Source of the DNA: Gautieria morchelliformis | Lineage: Eukaryota > Basidiomycota > Agaricomycetes > Gomphales > Gomphaceae | Assembly (NCBI GenBank): GCA_015179125.1 | Contig: WHVA01000005.1 | Span: 124,001 to 188,000, forward strand | Direction of reading: 5' to 3' | Length of the DNA: 64,000 nt | Shown here: piece by piece, positions 1 to 10,803 of the stretch | How positions within the stretch are numbered: position 1 is the first letter of the stretch | Layout of the letters: every line of letters starts with the position of its first letter | Position numbers and translations under genes: made by a program | The notes under the pieces: model-generated | What the model was told of the DNA's origin: nothing | Database searches by the model: none | What the model saw: the letters and a program-made list of their open reading frames with translations, nothing else

Positions 1-725
1 CCCAGCAACAAGATCCAAGAGCAACAGATCCAAGAGTTCACCTCTGACCATAGGAATGTCTATACCGGGATTTGTGGTGGAAAGCTAATAAGGATAACGA
101 AATCATACCTGAATTCGACTTGACCAGGTGATCCAGGAAGGTATGCGCTTCTAAGTAAACATCGGTGTCTCGTCGAAAGAGCGCGTTCTGAATAATAGGT
201 TCGATGAAAGTTTAACATTTGAATTCCAGGGAGTAGACACAGAAACGCACATCCTGACACATTTGGTGACTAGTCTGCTCATAAAGTTAAGGCCCGAGAA
301 AGAGTCATATGAATGACGAGAAGGTGGTGATATCCCGAGTTCACGTTCCAAGCCCGCTCGCATGGATGGGTCGCTGCGTAGAACGCGGCGACGATGCAGT
401 CTTCTCTCACTTTGGATTCTACATCCACTGGAGGGTCAAAAATGAGGAGCGCAACAGAGAAATTCCGCGTTACCATGTAAGGTAATAATAACTCGGTCAC
501 CCGGGCCCAGATTCCCGTGATCCATGCGTGAAACAGCTGCGAAAAGAGCTAAGAGTTTGCGCGAGACCCTGTGTTAGTGAAAGTTCAGCGGAACTTCATG
601 GGAAGGGAACATAGGGGTAAATCATACCACAATGGGGGAATAGGCGAGACAGAATCAGCGAGCGGATAATTTTGATGACAGGATTCCCAATCCTATGTGC
701 GTACACAGTTTATTCTTCCCCAAAA
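1..725. other. No supported gene
   Basis: Several short minus-strand frames cover about 60-500 but overlap one another without a consistent splice path, and I recognise no domain. One of them (around 279-480) reads like part of a protein, so an eroded minus-strand exon is possible. I see no repeat ends or RNA gene here. Confidence 0.4.
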
Positions 726-863
726 ATGGGTCGCCCACACGCATGGGATTCAAGCGAGGAGGAAGAATTTGAAGATGAGCTTGATGAAACGAGGAGCTGC
801 TGGACGAAGACGAAGACTACGCCCCGTGCGCAGAAGGATCGCGGTCTGATCACGTGCAATGAA
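726..863 (+). pseudogene. Short acidic reading frame, broken
   Basis: An ATG at 726 opens a frame that soon becomes very acidic (a run SSEEEEFEDELDE). After about 22 residues the acidic character passes into the neighbouring frame (ELLDEDEDYAPC), which ends at a TGA at 861-863. One small indel would join the two. It looks like the N-terminal remnant of an acidic protein cut off where the Harbinger element begins, but I recognise no family and it could be chance. Confidence 0.25.
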
Positions 864-1114
864 CAGGAGAAGGAATTGCAGCGGAGATAAACGACCTGGT
901 TATGTAACAATAGGCAAAGCACAGGTGGGCACAATTGGTAAGCACAAAGTTCGAAATTTTGCATTTTGAGCCTGGCGGCTTATGGACACCGTACAAATCC
1001 TCAAACCACCTCCAGGAGGTGATTTGGGATTTGCGCGTGGATTTGGATTTGGATTTCGGCCGGCTGGAGCGGCGGACCTTAAACTCTTGCTGCGTGAAAT
1101 TTTCGTTAGGGACG

Positions 1115-2660
1115 ATGAGCCCAAGGAAGCGAAAACGTTCTAACCCTGTCACTGCGACTCAGATCAGTCTGGCAACTGACGTTCCAGCAGATGCGCTGTC
1201 CATCCCGCAATTGGAGGCTCTGTTGGCCATGGCGCAGGCCAAGGGTGACGAGCGTGCCAGCAAACGACCTCGTAAACCAACCATTAAGGCTCTGGCCGCC
1301 GCAGAACAGCCTTGTTCCAAAGGGAAAAAAGGTAAGGGTAAGGGTAAGGAGGTGGAAGATGGTATGGCTATATTGCCGGTTCCGTGAGTTCCACTGCGTT
1401 ATTCAGACTGTATCTGTAGCTGACGTTCCGGTCAGTTGGGCTAAGGAGCATGACCTCACAGACCTACTTCTTACAGTCCTCGAGGATGATCCAGTGATGC
1501 GCGCTTCCCTAGGGATGGACAAGGGGGCTGAGATATGTAACAAAAGCTCGTCGAAGACTGTGACCGACCATTATCGCACCATCGCACAGCGTGTCTTGAT
1601 TCCACATGCCTCTGGCCGCTGGAGAGATGCACCGCCAGATCAGATGGGGAAAGTAGTGAAAAACCGGATTAATCTGTGCGTTTCTAGTTCGATATCATAT
1701 CCTATCAACTAAATTATCGATGCAGGCTCAAAAAGACCTTTACAGCTGAAAAGGAGCTGCTCGGAGCAACTGGAGCGGGTTTAGTAGAGACAGAAGAGAC
1801 AGAACTGGATATACTACCGGGAAGTGAGATTGAGAACATTTGGGGTGCGTCACTTGTTATTTCCCATGAATTACTAACATATCTATATATGTACAGGGCA
1901 AATAAAAGAACGCTTCCCATGGTTCCATCAAATGCAGCGGTTGATGGGAACCAGCCCGCTTGTTATGCGTGCGGCAATAGCCCATTCGACCTCAAAGCTT
2001 GACCTCGATGTCCTCGATCGCGTGCCCTGTGACTCTGGGGTAGGAAACGAAGAACTACAAGTAAACTCACCAGACGCACCTCTCTCCCCTCTATACACAC
2101 TCTCCCCTCCCTCTGATGATCCAATTGACGCCGACTACCTGCAGCCTAGTTCGCCGACATCTACTATAGATAGACCTCTACCTAAAACAGATGTACCTGT
2201 AAAACGGGAAGCTGCACCTGCCTTGACGGCCGCCTCATGACGCAAGGGCATACTTGAGGGGCTTTCAGGTATGCAGGAGGTAAGACGGGCAGCAACAGAA
2301 CGTCTGGCTAGCAGCCAGAACCGCTCCAAAGAAGAACGAGTACGGATACAGGCACAGACAGACCTGGCCCGTGAAAAGCTACAGCTCAAACATGCAGCGG
2401 AAAAGGAAAGGTTAGATTGGGCGCATGAGTTGGCAATGCAGCACCAGCGGTTAGAGTTCCAGCTCCTCGCACAGGGTGCAGGACATCAAAGGCAGGCTAA
2501 CATGGTAGGAATAGAATTGGGCACACAAGCTGCGCTAGCTGGGTTTTCTGGGACAAAAGCCCTTAGTGCTGGTGCGTCTTCGTTGGATGTGACATTCACC
2601 GATGACAACATCATTCCCTGGGCAGACTTTATGCCATCCAGTACTAGTTCTTCATCTTAG
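1115..2660 (+). pseudogene. Harbinger accessory Myb/SANT-like DNA-binding protein, one nonsense codon
   Basis: Four exons give one frame of 461 codons: 1115-1361, 1420-1675, 1726-1844 and 1897-2660. The introns are 58, 50 and 52 nt, all GT-AG, two with GTGCGT donors and one with a CTAAC branch-like site. The N-terminus is basic and nuclear-signal-like (SPRKRKRS). Residues of roughly 90-180 hold a W-rich helical region of the type found in Myb/SANT-like accessory proteins of Harbinger elements, which in that family bind the transposon ends and help bring the transposase to the nucleus. The C-terminal third is a long charged coiled coil (about 2271-2480). A TGA at 2238-2240 interrupts the frame; CGA to TGA is the simplest explanation. 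The family call rests on context and general character, not on a database search. Confidence 0.6.
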
Positions 2661-2662
2661 TA

Positions 2663-4122
2663 CTACTCTAGATAGCTATGAGACTCTGTGTGGAGTCTTT
2701 CTAAGAGAAACCCCTTCAGCTGCTCACGCTTCACTCTTCCCTCAAGGAGCGTAACATCCCTTGACACCTCATCGTCAGTATGGTCCATTATATTGACCTC
2801 CACCCTCGTTGTTCTCTCTTCAGCAACAATGCGTAACCCCTCACGGAAGAATTCATCTGCAGTGATGTCCTGGCCGGCCTCATGAGTCATTGTGAAGCAA
2901 TGTACAGCTATACAGGCGGTGATCCAGAGCGATGCGAATTTCAGATGCTGGGGTTGGTTTATCTGAATGCGCAAGCCCCGCAGCGAGCAGAACCGGCCTT
3001 TGATATATCCGACACAATGTTCGGATTTAACACGAATTCTTGAAACCCAGTAGTTAAAATGTCTGTTATCCGGTGTGTCCTTTTCTGGTCTGTACATATA
3101 TCAAAAATGACACCCTCGAAACCTGTAATATCAAACTGTGTTGCGTACTTTTTGTATGGTGTGCACAACCACTTCTGGAGCGGGTATGCTGAATCTGCCC
3201 ATACCCATTCACCTACTTCTAACAAAGAGGCATGTTCTTTGGGCAACCGAGTCTCATTCCATGCCCGGGAATCATGTTGACTCCCTGGTAAACCTACCCC
3301 ATAGTCAATAATTCGGAGGCCAGGAGTTGAAATGAGCTGTAGGCTAGTTAGCGACACTTCAATGCCATACGATGAATAACTCACCTGCACATTCATCGAG
3401 TAGTTACTTTTGCGATCATACCATGTGTTACCGTAAAATCCAGGGCATTGGAATAAAGGCACGAGAGTGCCATCTACCATGAGCCATCCGTCACGCCATT
3501 CTGGACCTGAGACCTCCTCTACCCAGTCTTTTGCTCGTGCTTTTTCTACCTCATCCGGCCACTTGATAGCAACTCGGCAGAATTGTGTTCGACATAGGGC
3601 TTTCATGACCCGCCGTGTGCACCGATCGACTGTCCCAAAACCCCATCCTGCCCACAATGCTACCTCCTGCACACTAACGGCATTTCCAAAGTGACCAAAC
3701 CTGTAAAGTGTAACAGCGACTTGCTGTTCCACTGGCAGCTGATGGTTATTAGAGTTGTTCAAAAAAACTTCATCATTACAGATCTTTTCGAGAAGTGAAT
3801 CGAAGGTTTCTGGCCACACTCGCAAATAGCGGCGAAAAAACTCCGGCCGTGTGTGCTTGTACTCCGCGAGAGTTACCAAAAGAAGAGACATCGGTTTGTT
3901 GATGTCAACCCTTGGTTGAAGATACCGGCGAGAATGCAAGTCTTTTAGCACTTCAACGAGCTCATCAGACCCTAATAACATCTCCACATCTGAGTTTGAG
4001 CTCTCGGACGCTGTGTCATATAAGTAAGCATCCAATTCAGTGTCCTCTTCTACAACGAGTTCCAACATAAGGTGCTGAACGAGGGTGTCGGTGAGCTCGT
4101 TCCTTGCAGTCATGATGGTCAT
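2663..4122 (-). CDS. PIF/Harbinger transposase (HARBI1-like, DDE_Tnp_4)
   Basis: Three exons (4122-3385, 3336-3137, 3089-2663) join in frame into 454 residues. Introns are 48 nt (GTGAGT donor, CTAAC branch, CTACAG acceptor) and 47 nt (weaker GTTTGA donor). The catalytic DDE acids of the family are visible: Asp in LMVDGTLVPL, Asp in GSQHDSRAW and Glu in VKSEHCVGYIKGRF, with the conserved ADSAYPL and TPYKK motifs before the last. An acidic, serine-rich N-terminal part precedes a helical region (about 90-200 from the start). I chose the ATG at 4122; an upstream in-frame ATG at 4203 lies inside the subterminal repeats and would add 27 residues. The enzyme would cut and paste the element at TWA sites. 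I see no stop or frameshift, so the protein may be functional. Confidence 0.8.
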
Positions 4123-4222
4123 GATGGAAAGACGTATATGGAGCCGTCTGCCGGTTGAGAACTTCAATCCTGCCGTGTCCGGCATCACCTTGCTCAAATC
4201 CACTCAAATCCAGTTTCAAATC

Positions 4223-4337
4223 GGGCTAATCACAGTTAAATCGCGATTTCGGGGCATTGTCGGGTGTTCTAAAGAAATCGAAATCCTCCGTCAAATCCTC
4301 ATCAAATCCTACTCAAATCCTCTACTGTGATCAGCCC
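4223..4337. repeat. Inverted repeat at the right Harbinger end
   Basis: GGGCTAATCACAGT at 4223-4236 and ACTGTGATCAGCCC at 4324-4337 are inverted copies (one mismatch) about 87 bp apart. The outer copy is followed by TAA. Between them are repeated TCAAATCCT words. The right end of the transposon is thus itself palindromic, or a second terminus is nested there. Confidence 0.75.
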
Positions 4338-4340
4338 TAA

Positions 4341-5759
4341 TGTCTCACGATGCATTTCATCAACATCCGGATGTACTGCTGCCGGTGCCAAGTCCAGCCA
4401 CGGCAAAATCTACAGCCGTGCCATTCATAGCCGTGCTGCTAAGGCGTATAACGTGGTCTGGTAGCGTTTTGGTGGTTCGTCTAACAACGTACAGAAGCAT
4501 GAAGGAATGCAATCAAGCCTTGAAGGCGTCGAGAAGATTTCAACTCTCAATATCTAGACATGCTGCATCTTGAGACAGTGGCCCCTTCGTTAAGCGAAAT
4601 CGAAAGGACTTCTCCATTTGACCGCGAGGTATTTCATTTGGCAATATGTTTTACACATTGACACTATCTCCAGTTGATGCCTGGATCCGATCACCTGATT
4701 CTGTCGTGAATTGGCATTTATTTCTCTCCAGAATACTCACAGAATGTGAGTGTTTACGTTTCCACGGAGGTGAGGCGTGAACAAGTTGTTACCGGAACGG
4801 AACAGCGTTTCTAGGTCACATGATGAGTTAACAACTCAGTTGTGCGTGACGGCTCGCCGGTAAGTCCGCATGGACTCCTGGATTCTATGTATCATAGTGT
4901 ATGAACTAACTCTGGTCGTGTTCTGACGTGATTGTAACGATGACACCCCAACAGTGCGACAAGCGGCATATCCTCTAGACAAGGAGAGCACAGCCATCAG
5001 CGGTAAAGGGTACGAGATGATGTGCCGCAAATCCAGACAGTATGCTCAAGCCACTCCCCCATTTTGGCAATACGGCACCGTGGGACGGCAGGTGCCGACA
5101 CTGCAGTAACTCAGAGCACTTAATATAAGTACATTACACACCAAATTTTCAGTGCCCAAGTTACTGATAATAAGAACCGGGGAGCGGATTTTTGACGCTT
5201 CCTCTCGATAAGCTGCGTACTGAAATCTAGTAGCTAGAATGTCCGCTTTCAGCGTCCTAGAACACTGGTTTTCCGCGCCTAAGTTACTTATAAATAGTAC
5301 TCTAGAACACAATAAAACAGTACTTTCTATTACTGAAAAAGCACTTAGAGATACATTGATTGAAAGCTAGTGTGAACAATGAAATGGACACATGCAGTTA
5401 CAAACCATCATAGAAGAGACGAGAGCTGACGGCCGGTAGAGACAGGTGCGAGAGCGGAAGCGATATATTGGGAGAGTGAGAGCAGCTGAGGGAACATATT
5501 GCGAGAGCGAGAGCTTGAGTGTAAGAGCAAGATCGAGTTTGAGCACGAGCAGAGCGAGGGCAGGAGCAGTCTATTGTGGGAGTGAGGGCAGCCGAGGGGA
5601 CATATTGTGAAAGCTGGTGCGGCTTGCGCAAGAACATGGGTCTATCTGTATTTTACGTAGTCAGTGTGGGGCAGATACAATGCAAAATGGCATACGCAGG
5701 TACCAAGTAATAGAAGAGGGGGGAGGGTTTGAGAGCATCATGGGTTGGCACCACAAGCT
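4341..5759. other. Non-coding spacer with degenerate repeats
   Basis: No gene is supported. Two diverged copies about 120 bp apart (about 5141-5172 and 5267-5298) share the pattern AGTTACT-ATAA. A purine-rich stretch at 5400-5630 repeats GAGAGC-like words and holds two copies of a 45-bp unit beginning TATTG-GGGAGTGAG (near 5466 and 5572). A plus-strand frame at 4340-4573 begins with residues resembling AFHQHPD, also found at about 8031, but has no other support. Confidence 0.5.
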
Positions 5760-6578
5760 CTAGCAGACGGGATCGACTATGTCTCCATCAGCATAGCGCA
5801 ACGGCATCGAATACACTTACTTATCTTGCGCTGGGACTTCCTGGCTCCATCAGCAGTGGCTGCAGATGTAGATGGTGCCGGTGGAACCACCTGTGCGATA
5901 TCAGCATAGTTTGACATCCGGGAGCATAATAATAGGCATACCTTTACTTCTATGGTCTTCTTTGGGACTGAATCGACCGTTTTATAGCGTTTGGACTATA
6001 TATAAATGTATCAAAATATGTAATCGAAGGAATGACAGACTTACCGGGCCAACACCATCCTCAACACTGTCTTCGATAATTTCCTCTTGGCTTTCTTGAT
6101 AGAGTTTGTTGCACTCTTCTTTGAGACATTGACAGCAGAAGGGACAGGGAGAGGTGCTTGCTTCTGTTTACCTTTCATTTTTTTAACCCCTAGGGTCTCG
6201 AGATCGAGATTGATGTCGTGGTTGTCAGGTGATTTGTAGTTAGGCTTGGGGCGGACTGTTTTCTTGGATTTTGAAGGCTTGTCCTTATAGAATGGATCTC
6301 ATTAAAAGAAATATACGCCGCCTATCGATGAAATCACCTGGGAGGTATTGTGACCCGATTTCCCCTTGGTGGTGTTGTCCTTCGATGGAGCCTGTGAAGT
6401 AAGAATGCAACGTGGTTAGACCACAGTGAGATGAGTAGCAGTGAATATGTACTTTGACAGTAGGCTGGCGTTGCTTCGCCACCTTTGGAGTGCATTTACC
6501 TATGCCATCTTGTGACGCAACCTCCACAATCGTATGAGCCTTCTTCTTCATCTTGGATTTGGAACTGGATACAGGCAT
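5760..6578 (-). CDS. Hypothetical lysine/serine-rich protein, seven short exons
   Basis: A seven-exon model is consistent in phase throughout: 6578-6453, 6391-6338, 6283-6172, 6118-6045, 5995-5942, 5890-5821 and 5776-5760. It totals 507 nt, or 168 residues plus stop. Introns are 44-61 nt with GT-AG ends, and two donors are perfect GTAAGT. The N-terminus and middle are rich in Lys and Ser (SSSKSKMKKK, PSKSKKTVRPK, KKMK). An acidic stretch (QEEIIEDSVEDG) follows, then a Pro/Ala/Ser segment and a short C-terminus. The composition suggests a nuclear or nucleic-acid-associated protein, but I recognise no domain. The start is the first ATG with no consistent upstream exon. Next to Harbinger and Tnp2-like remnants it could be transposon cargo or a host gene; I cannot tell which. 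Confidence 0.55.
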
Positions 6579-6842
6579 GGTAACACTGGTGGTCGAGGTG
6601 ATTTCGGTGGCACATGCGTGTAAGGGTGTTGAGCGGGGATTGATCGCGCGATAACATCACAAATATGAGACTCACTTTGCATTTTCCTCGTGGCACGCTC
6701 CATTATGCCAAGTTATTGAGAATGGACACGACTAAAATTGATGAAAACGTGTTGAAGCCTCTTTTCTGTTAGTCGGGGTGGAGGTCGGGAGAAAGGAGTT
6801 AGAATTTCTATTGCATCGGAGATTCAATCACTTGGAGAAATT

Positions 6843-7576
6843 TTGGACTACGCACATAGCATAATGCCAGACACCCGCCCATGTCTGTGTATTCCTACAT
6901 GCACAAAACCTATCAGCAGTCGCCAACGTCGACGACACCGACACCTTCTAAAAAAAGCTAGAGCGCTTGACCCCTCAGAATCTGGATCAGACAGTGGAGC
7001 CAACAGGCACAGTCAACCAGACTTTGCAAACTACAAACCTGACGATGACACAGTTGATCAAGATCCAATCTCAGACCACACTGATACTGTTGCTCAAGTG
7101 ACCTCAGACTCGGACTCGGACACGGGACAGTCTGAAGATGACCAACCATTCCCATGGGGCCACATCGAGGTTGAGGAGGAAGATGAAGATGAATCAGAGG
7201 GGGAGGAGGAAGAGGAAGAAGAATACGATGATGACATCACCGAAGACGATCTGGTTCGTGTCCTTCAAGAACGATATGGTGACGAATGGCAGCCTGTCGA
7301 TCTAAGGCCAGCCAACTGCACGCTGAGTTCCTCCCCGAGGCACCCCCGACTGACCCACGGCTGCGACTTTTCCAATTTCAAATTGATACCTTCACCCGCG
7401 AGCATCTCTCCACCATGGTCAATTCCATCGCCGTCCACGCACCAGCCGATTCCAGCAAACAGTTCAACGGCCAATACTTTCCGGATTCATCGGCCCTATG
7501 GCGCATGATCACTCGGCTTGCACGATATACAACCTCTGTGGATGGATGTCTAAGTGGGGCTATGACGGCCGAGTGA
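6843..7576 (+). pseudogene. N-terminal fragment resembling Tnp2/CACTA-type transposase
   Basis: The frame begins with a cysteine-rich motif and a basic block (CLCIPTCTKPISSRQRRRHRH). A long acidic Ser/Asp/Glu region follows (about 6960-7250, with runs of Glu), then a segment that continues in a second frame from about 7310 to 7576 and contains FQFQIDTFTREHLS. A Cys/basic start followed by an acidic linker is typical of the N-terminal part of Tnp2-like transposase proteins that abound in agaricomycetes. The catalytic part is absent, and the frame change near 7310 is either a frameshift or a missed intron. The assignment is from memory of the family's style, so confidence is limited. Confidence 0.4.
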
Positions 7577-8227
7577 AGAGGGCGATCGCGTTTCAAAAAA
7601 TTTTTTTCACATACTTGCATGTTTTTCAGTATCTGAAATTCAGTGCTCCAAAGCACTTATTTTTAGTGCTCATTTAATGATATTTTTGAGCACTGATTTG
7701 TCAGTGCTCAAAGGTACTGAATATTACCGTTTGGGTAAAAGGTACCGAAATCTAATGTCAGAGTTTTCTCCAGTGCCGAGTTCAGAATCTTGAATCCTCG
7801 TCTCGCACAGAACATCTATGATCTCCACTTCCATGGCTGCGGCTTGAAACCGATGTCAGTTTACTCATTTTACGGTGACTTTCATGGTATATGACCCAGA
7901 CTGTGTGATATTACAGAATATAGCGCAGGCCATTCTGGTTATCGGTTGTCGCAGAGTCACTGGTGGAACGTAGTAACGCCATATCTGGGCATGAGGGTAG
8001 AGCTCAGTTTTTTATATTACGCATTGGGCTCACCATGCATTCCATCAACATCCAGATGCGCAGCCAGGAAACACGAGCCGGATCAGCGAGCCAGATCCCG
8101 ATCCTAGCCTGCCTACGGATTTCGACAGATCTACTCAGCCTGGCCCACAGGCTGGGTCGAGCTGTGGACGTAACTGTTCTCAATTCCGACCCTCGTTCCG
8201 ATCCAAGAATGTTATAAGGCTCCCTCG
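7577..8227. other. Spacer with small inverted repeats
   Basis: No gene is supported. Around 7640-7712 the words AGTGCTCA (7665-7672 and 7703-7710) and TGAGCACT (7687-7694) form short perfect inverted pairs in an AT-rich stretch, possibly the relic of a palindromic mini-element. Around 8020-8215 a plus-strand frame reads as a Pro/Ser/Asp-rich peptide that begins with an AFHQHPD-like motif. Confidence 0.4.
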
Positions 8228-10119
8228 ATGGACCTTTCAGCTTTATATCCATACCTCGACTCTAGTCAATTTCCCGTACACGACCACCACATGTCCTCTC
8301 AACAAAGTGTGGATATTCAGACTATCTCAGATGAGTGAGTAGATCGGGCCATTCAGTGGTGTAGAGTCTGACAATTTACAAGTCTGGCTGGAAGCTATGT
8401 TGACCTTGCTGCCCTCGGTGTGTAAGGAGTAATCACGGACTGTTAACGTATCCCTGATCCAAGTAGCACTGCTCGCCTATGATACTCTCTTGACCCTCCC
8501 GTCCGAGATTACTTATATCTGGCGCAGAAGAGTCAGATTAGGAACTGTCCTTTACCTCCTCGCTCGCTACCCTGCCATCCTTGTCTCTATCATTACGGTA
8601 TACCGAGATATAGCAAATATCCCACTCGAGGTGAGACGGTTTATTTGTGACATGCAGGTTGCTTACATATATATATGTGCCCAGTATGACATTTGCGTTT
8701 TTCTATACATAATCTTATACCGAAGCAGTGTGTGAAATCCATTGGTTCATGTCCTAGATTGTCTAGCGATGGTGGTACTTCCAGGTGTAGAAGGTAACTA
8801 TATACCGGTAAAAGTCCTCGGTCATAAACTTACATACCCCACCTTGCAGGACTCTTATTGGCGCGAGTATACGCCATGTCCCAGCACAATCAAGGGATGC
8901 GGTGGGTGCTTGCGGTATTCGGTCTTCTTCTGTATACGGGCAGTTTGGGTACGGCAGTTGTACGCATACTTCCCTTTTCAAGTTCAAGTCTCCAATTAAT
9001 CTATCCTGAAACGTAATACGCTATTACAGTTTTTCGTTGCCACAAACGCATGCAACCTCACAGCTCAGGATAAGGATGCTCTACTTTTGTGAGTGACAAC
9101 AGCAGTTAACCATATTGAAGCTGGTCCATGTATCACTTTGTCAGGGGTGAGAAATTCTCATGTTCAGTTGCAATTTAACTGACCATTTATTCCTAGCGGG
9201 CACAATAAATGATGTGCTCCTTATACTATTTGACACGTTGGTTGTTGTCGCGACACTATACAATACCCTTGGACTCGTGAGGAGGTCAAGAGAGTTTCAG
9301 ATGCTCCCTCGGAAGTCATTGACCCAAACTTTGGCTGATCAAAGTTGGTTAATTTGTCCTTACACTGTGAAATTGCTCATTGCTCGTCCAGGTCTCATAA
9401 GATATGGGTACGTACTTTCTGACCGCCGCTGTTGAACTTTCCATCTAATACCCACGCAGAATGGTATTGAGCATAACATTAGCATCTGGCATCACCAATA
9501 AGGTAATGTATAGTGTCCAATTTATGAGACGATAACTAATATTCAATATAACAGGCTTTAAGAGTGAGTCCATTACTCGCATACACTTTGTCGTTGAATT
9601 TTACATGCGGTCAGTAGCCCAGCATTGGAGGGATTCTTTCAAATGTCCAGGACAGGTCAGATCCAAGGAACCGAGATAATGAGATATATGACTAACGCTA
9701 CATGTAGTCTATCATCGTCATTTGTCGCTGTCATCTTGCCCTACAAGAAAGGGTTGCTCACCCTAATGGCACCATCCATTCTGCCCACCATCCCGTAACG
9801 AGCTTTCGTGTAGCCGCCCGACAGATTCACAATTCACTCATGGAGGAATTCGGCGGTCCGAGTGTCAGCGAGACTGGGATCTCAGAATCTCAGAATCTGG
9901 ACGACCCCTCTTCTATAGCAGTGGCGGACATAGAGCTTGATGAAATCCCTGGCGGAAGGGATCTTGGGAGTGCTGTAGACGCTTCCCCCGGCGAGGTCTG
10001 TGCTGAACCGCAAACTGGTAAGTCGTTCTTCCTGTTCTTTTGATGGATCATACCTTGCGACTCAAGACAATACCCTTGTAGTGGCGGTGTCCACCGGCGA
10101 GGTATCAATAGAGGTCTGA
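8228..10119 (+). CDS. DUF6533-type seven-helix membrane protein
   Basis: About a dozen short exons make a membrane protein of the basidiomycete DUF6533 type. Clear exons are 8228-8334, 8383-8417, 8467-8630, 8685-8727, 8850-8959, 9030-9088, 9197-9343, 9392-9407, 9460-9502, 9708-10017 and 10082-10119. Small exons near 8767-8784, 9121-9146 and 9555-9654 are less certain, because some implied introns are only 30-39 nt. Family landmarks are AYDTLLTLPSEITYIWRR in the first helix region, LLLARVYAM, LFDTLVVVATLYNTLGLVR and the cytoplasmic tail with HNSLMEEFG. The protein is predicted to sit in a membrane with an acidic C-terminal tail. The function of the family is not established, though its topology resembles fungal receptors. 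The start is the first ATG in frame with the first helix. I see no nonsense codon in the certain exons. Confidence 0.65.
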
Positions 10120-10455
10120 TACATGTCTGGGGGTATGACACCACCCGAGGGAGACGAAGAGTAGATGGACGGCATCACATCATTGATGAGAGGGGTGTCC
10201 TACCCGAACACCCATATATATGGCGCGCAGCAAATAATGGTACTATTTTGCTAAAGGCATATTTATAAATGAACCACAGATTGTTTTGAATCACGAAAAT
10301 CGCTTGAAGTATCAGAGGTGGAGCTTGAACTGCGTTGCAAGCGATGTTTGGAACATGATACAATGAATTTCTCTCATCTGCTAGAGGTACAAACACGTCT
10401 AGATAATGATTAAGTCGCTTCTTGTCACCCCATCATCAGATGTCCACTAGCACGA
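10120..10455. other. Spacer, nothing recognised
   Basis: This is the convergent intergenic region between the DUF6533 gene and the small minus-strand gene. I see no gene, repeat end or RNA here. Confidence 0.5.
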
Positions 10456-10798
10456 CTATGTTTCATGTGAGAAGGCGGCTGCATTCCTAGCAAAGCCTAA
10501 CTCGGCGTTCTCATTAGCGTTGCGGGAGAACGGGTCGCCCTGGTAGGGCACCATGACCTTCAGTTTATCCTTGGCCTGGTCCATCGCACCCTTCTGCTGA
10601 TCAGGCTGCGATAAACGACGAGCAATTAGCGCCGCTCATCGGGTCAGACCGCGAGCACGCACCTTAAAAGCGGCATCAGCCTTGGCGGCCACAGGTTGAC
10701 GGTTATGGTCATGATATTTATAGTGATGGCGGGGAGCTAAAAACGAGGACTGTGATTTGGATGCAGACCTTACGTGCACAGTTTTCGACGGGAGACAT
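10456..10798 (-). CDS. Small hydrophilic protein of 82 residues, three exons
   Basis: Exons 10798-10774, 10736-10663 and 10605-10456 join in frame to 83 codons. The introns are 37 nt (GTAAGG donor) and 57 nt (GTGCGT donor), both ending in AG. The protein is short and charged: an H/Y-rich stretch (HHYKYHDHNRQPVA), a helix-forming PDQQKGAMDQAKDKL segment and an Asn/Ala-rich tail. The middle segment vaguely recalls small fungal stress proteins of the Hsp9/12 type, but I would not assign it. The start codon at 10798 abuts the target duplication of a 1.25-kb solo LTR, so the native promoter now lies beyond 12049. A diverged copy of exon 1 and its upstream region lies at 58247-58405. Confidence 0.5.
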
Positions 10799-10803
10799 TC
10801 CGT

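Larger units (their letters stand above)
842..4337. mobile_element. PIF/Harbinger DNA transposon with two convergent genes
   Basis: Two convergent genes, an accessory DNA-binding protein on plus and a DDE transposase on minus, end 2 bp apart (2660 and 2663), the usual two-gene plan of PIF/Harbinger elements. The right end is clear: the outward strand reads GGGCTGATCACAGT next to TTA, matching the 3-bp TWA target site of the superfamily. GGATTTG-like subterminal repeats follow inside. The left end is uncertain. GGATTTGG-like repeats occur at about 1020-1062, and the best left match to the terminus is GGTCTGATCACGTG near 843, without a clean TTA/TAA. The left coordinate is therefore approximate. 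Confidence 0.7.
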
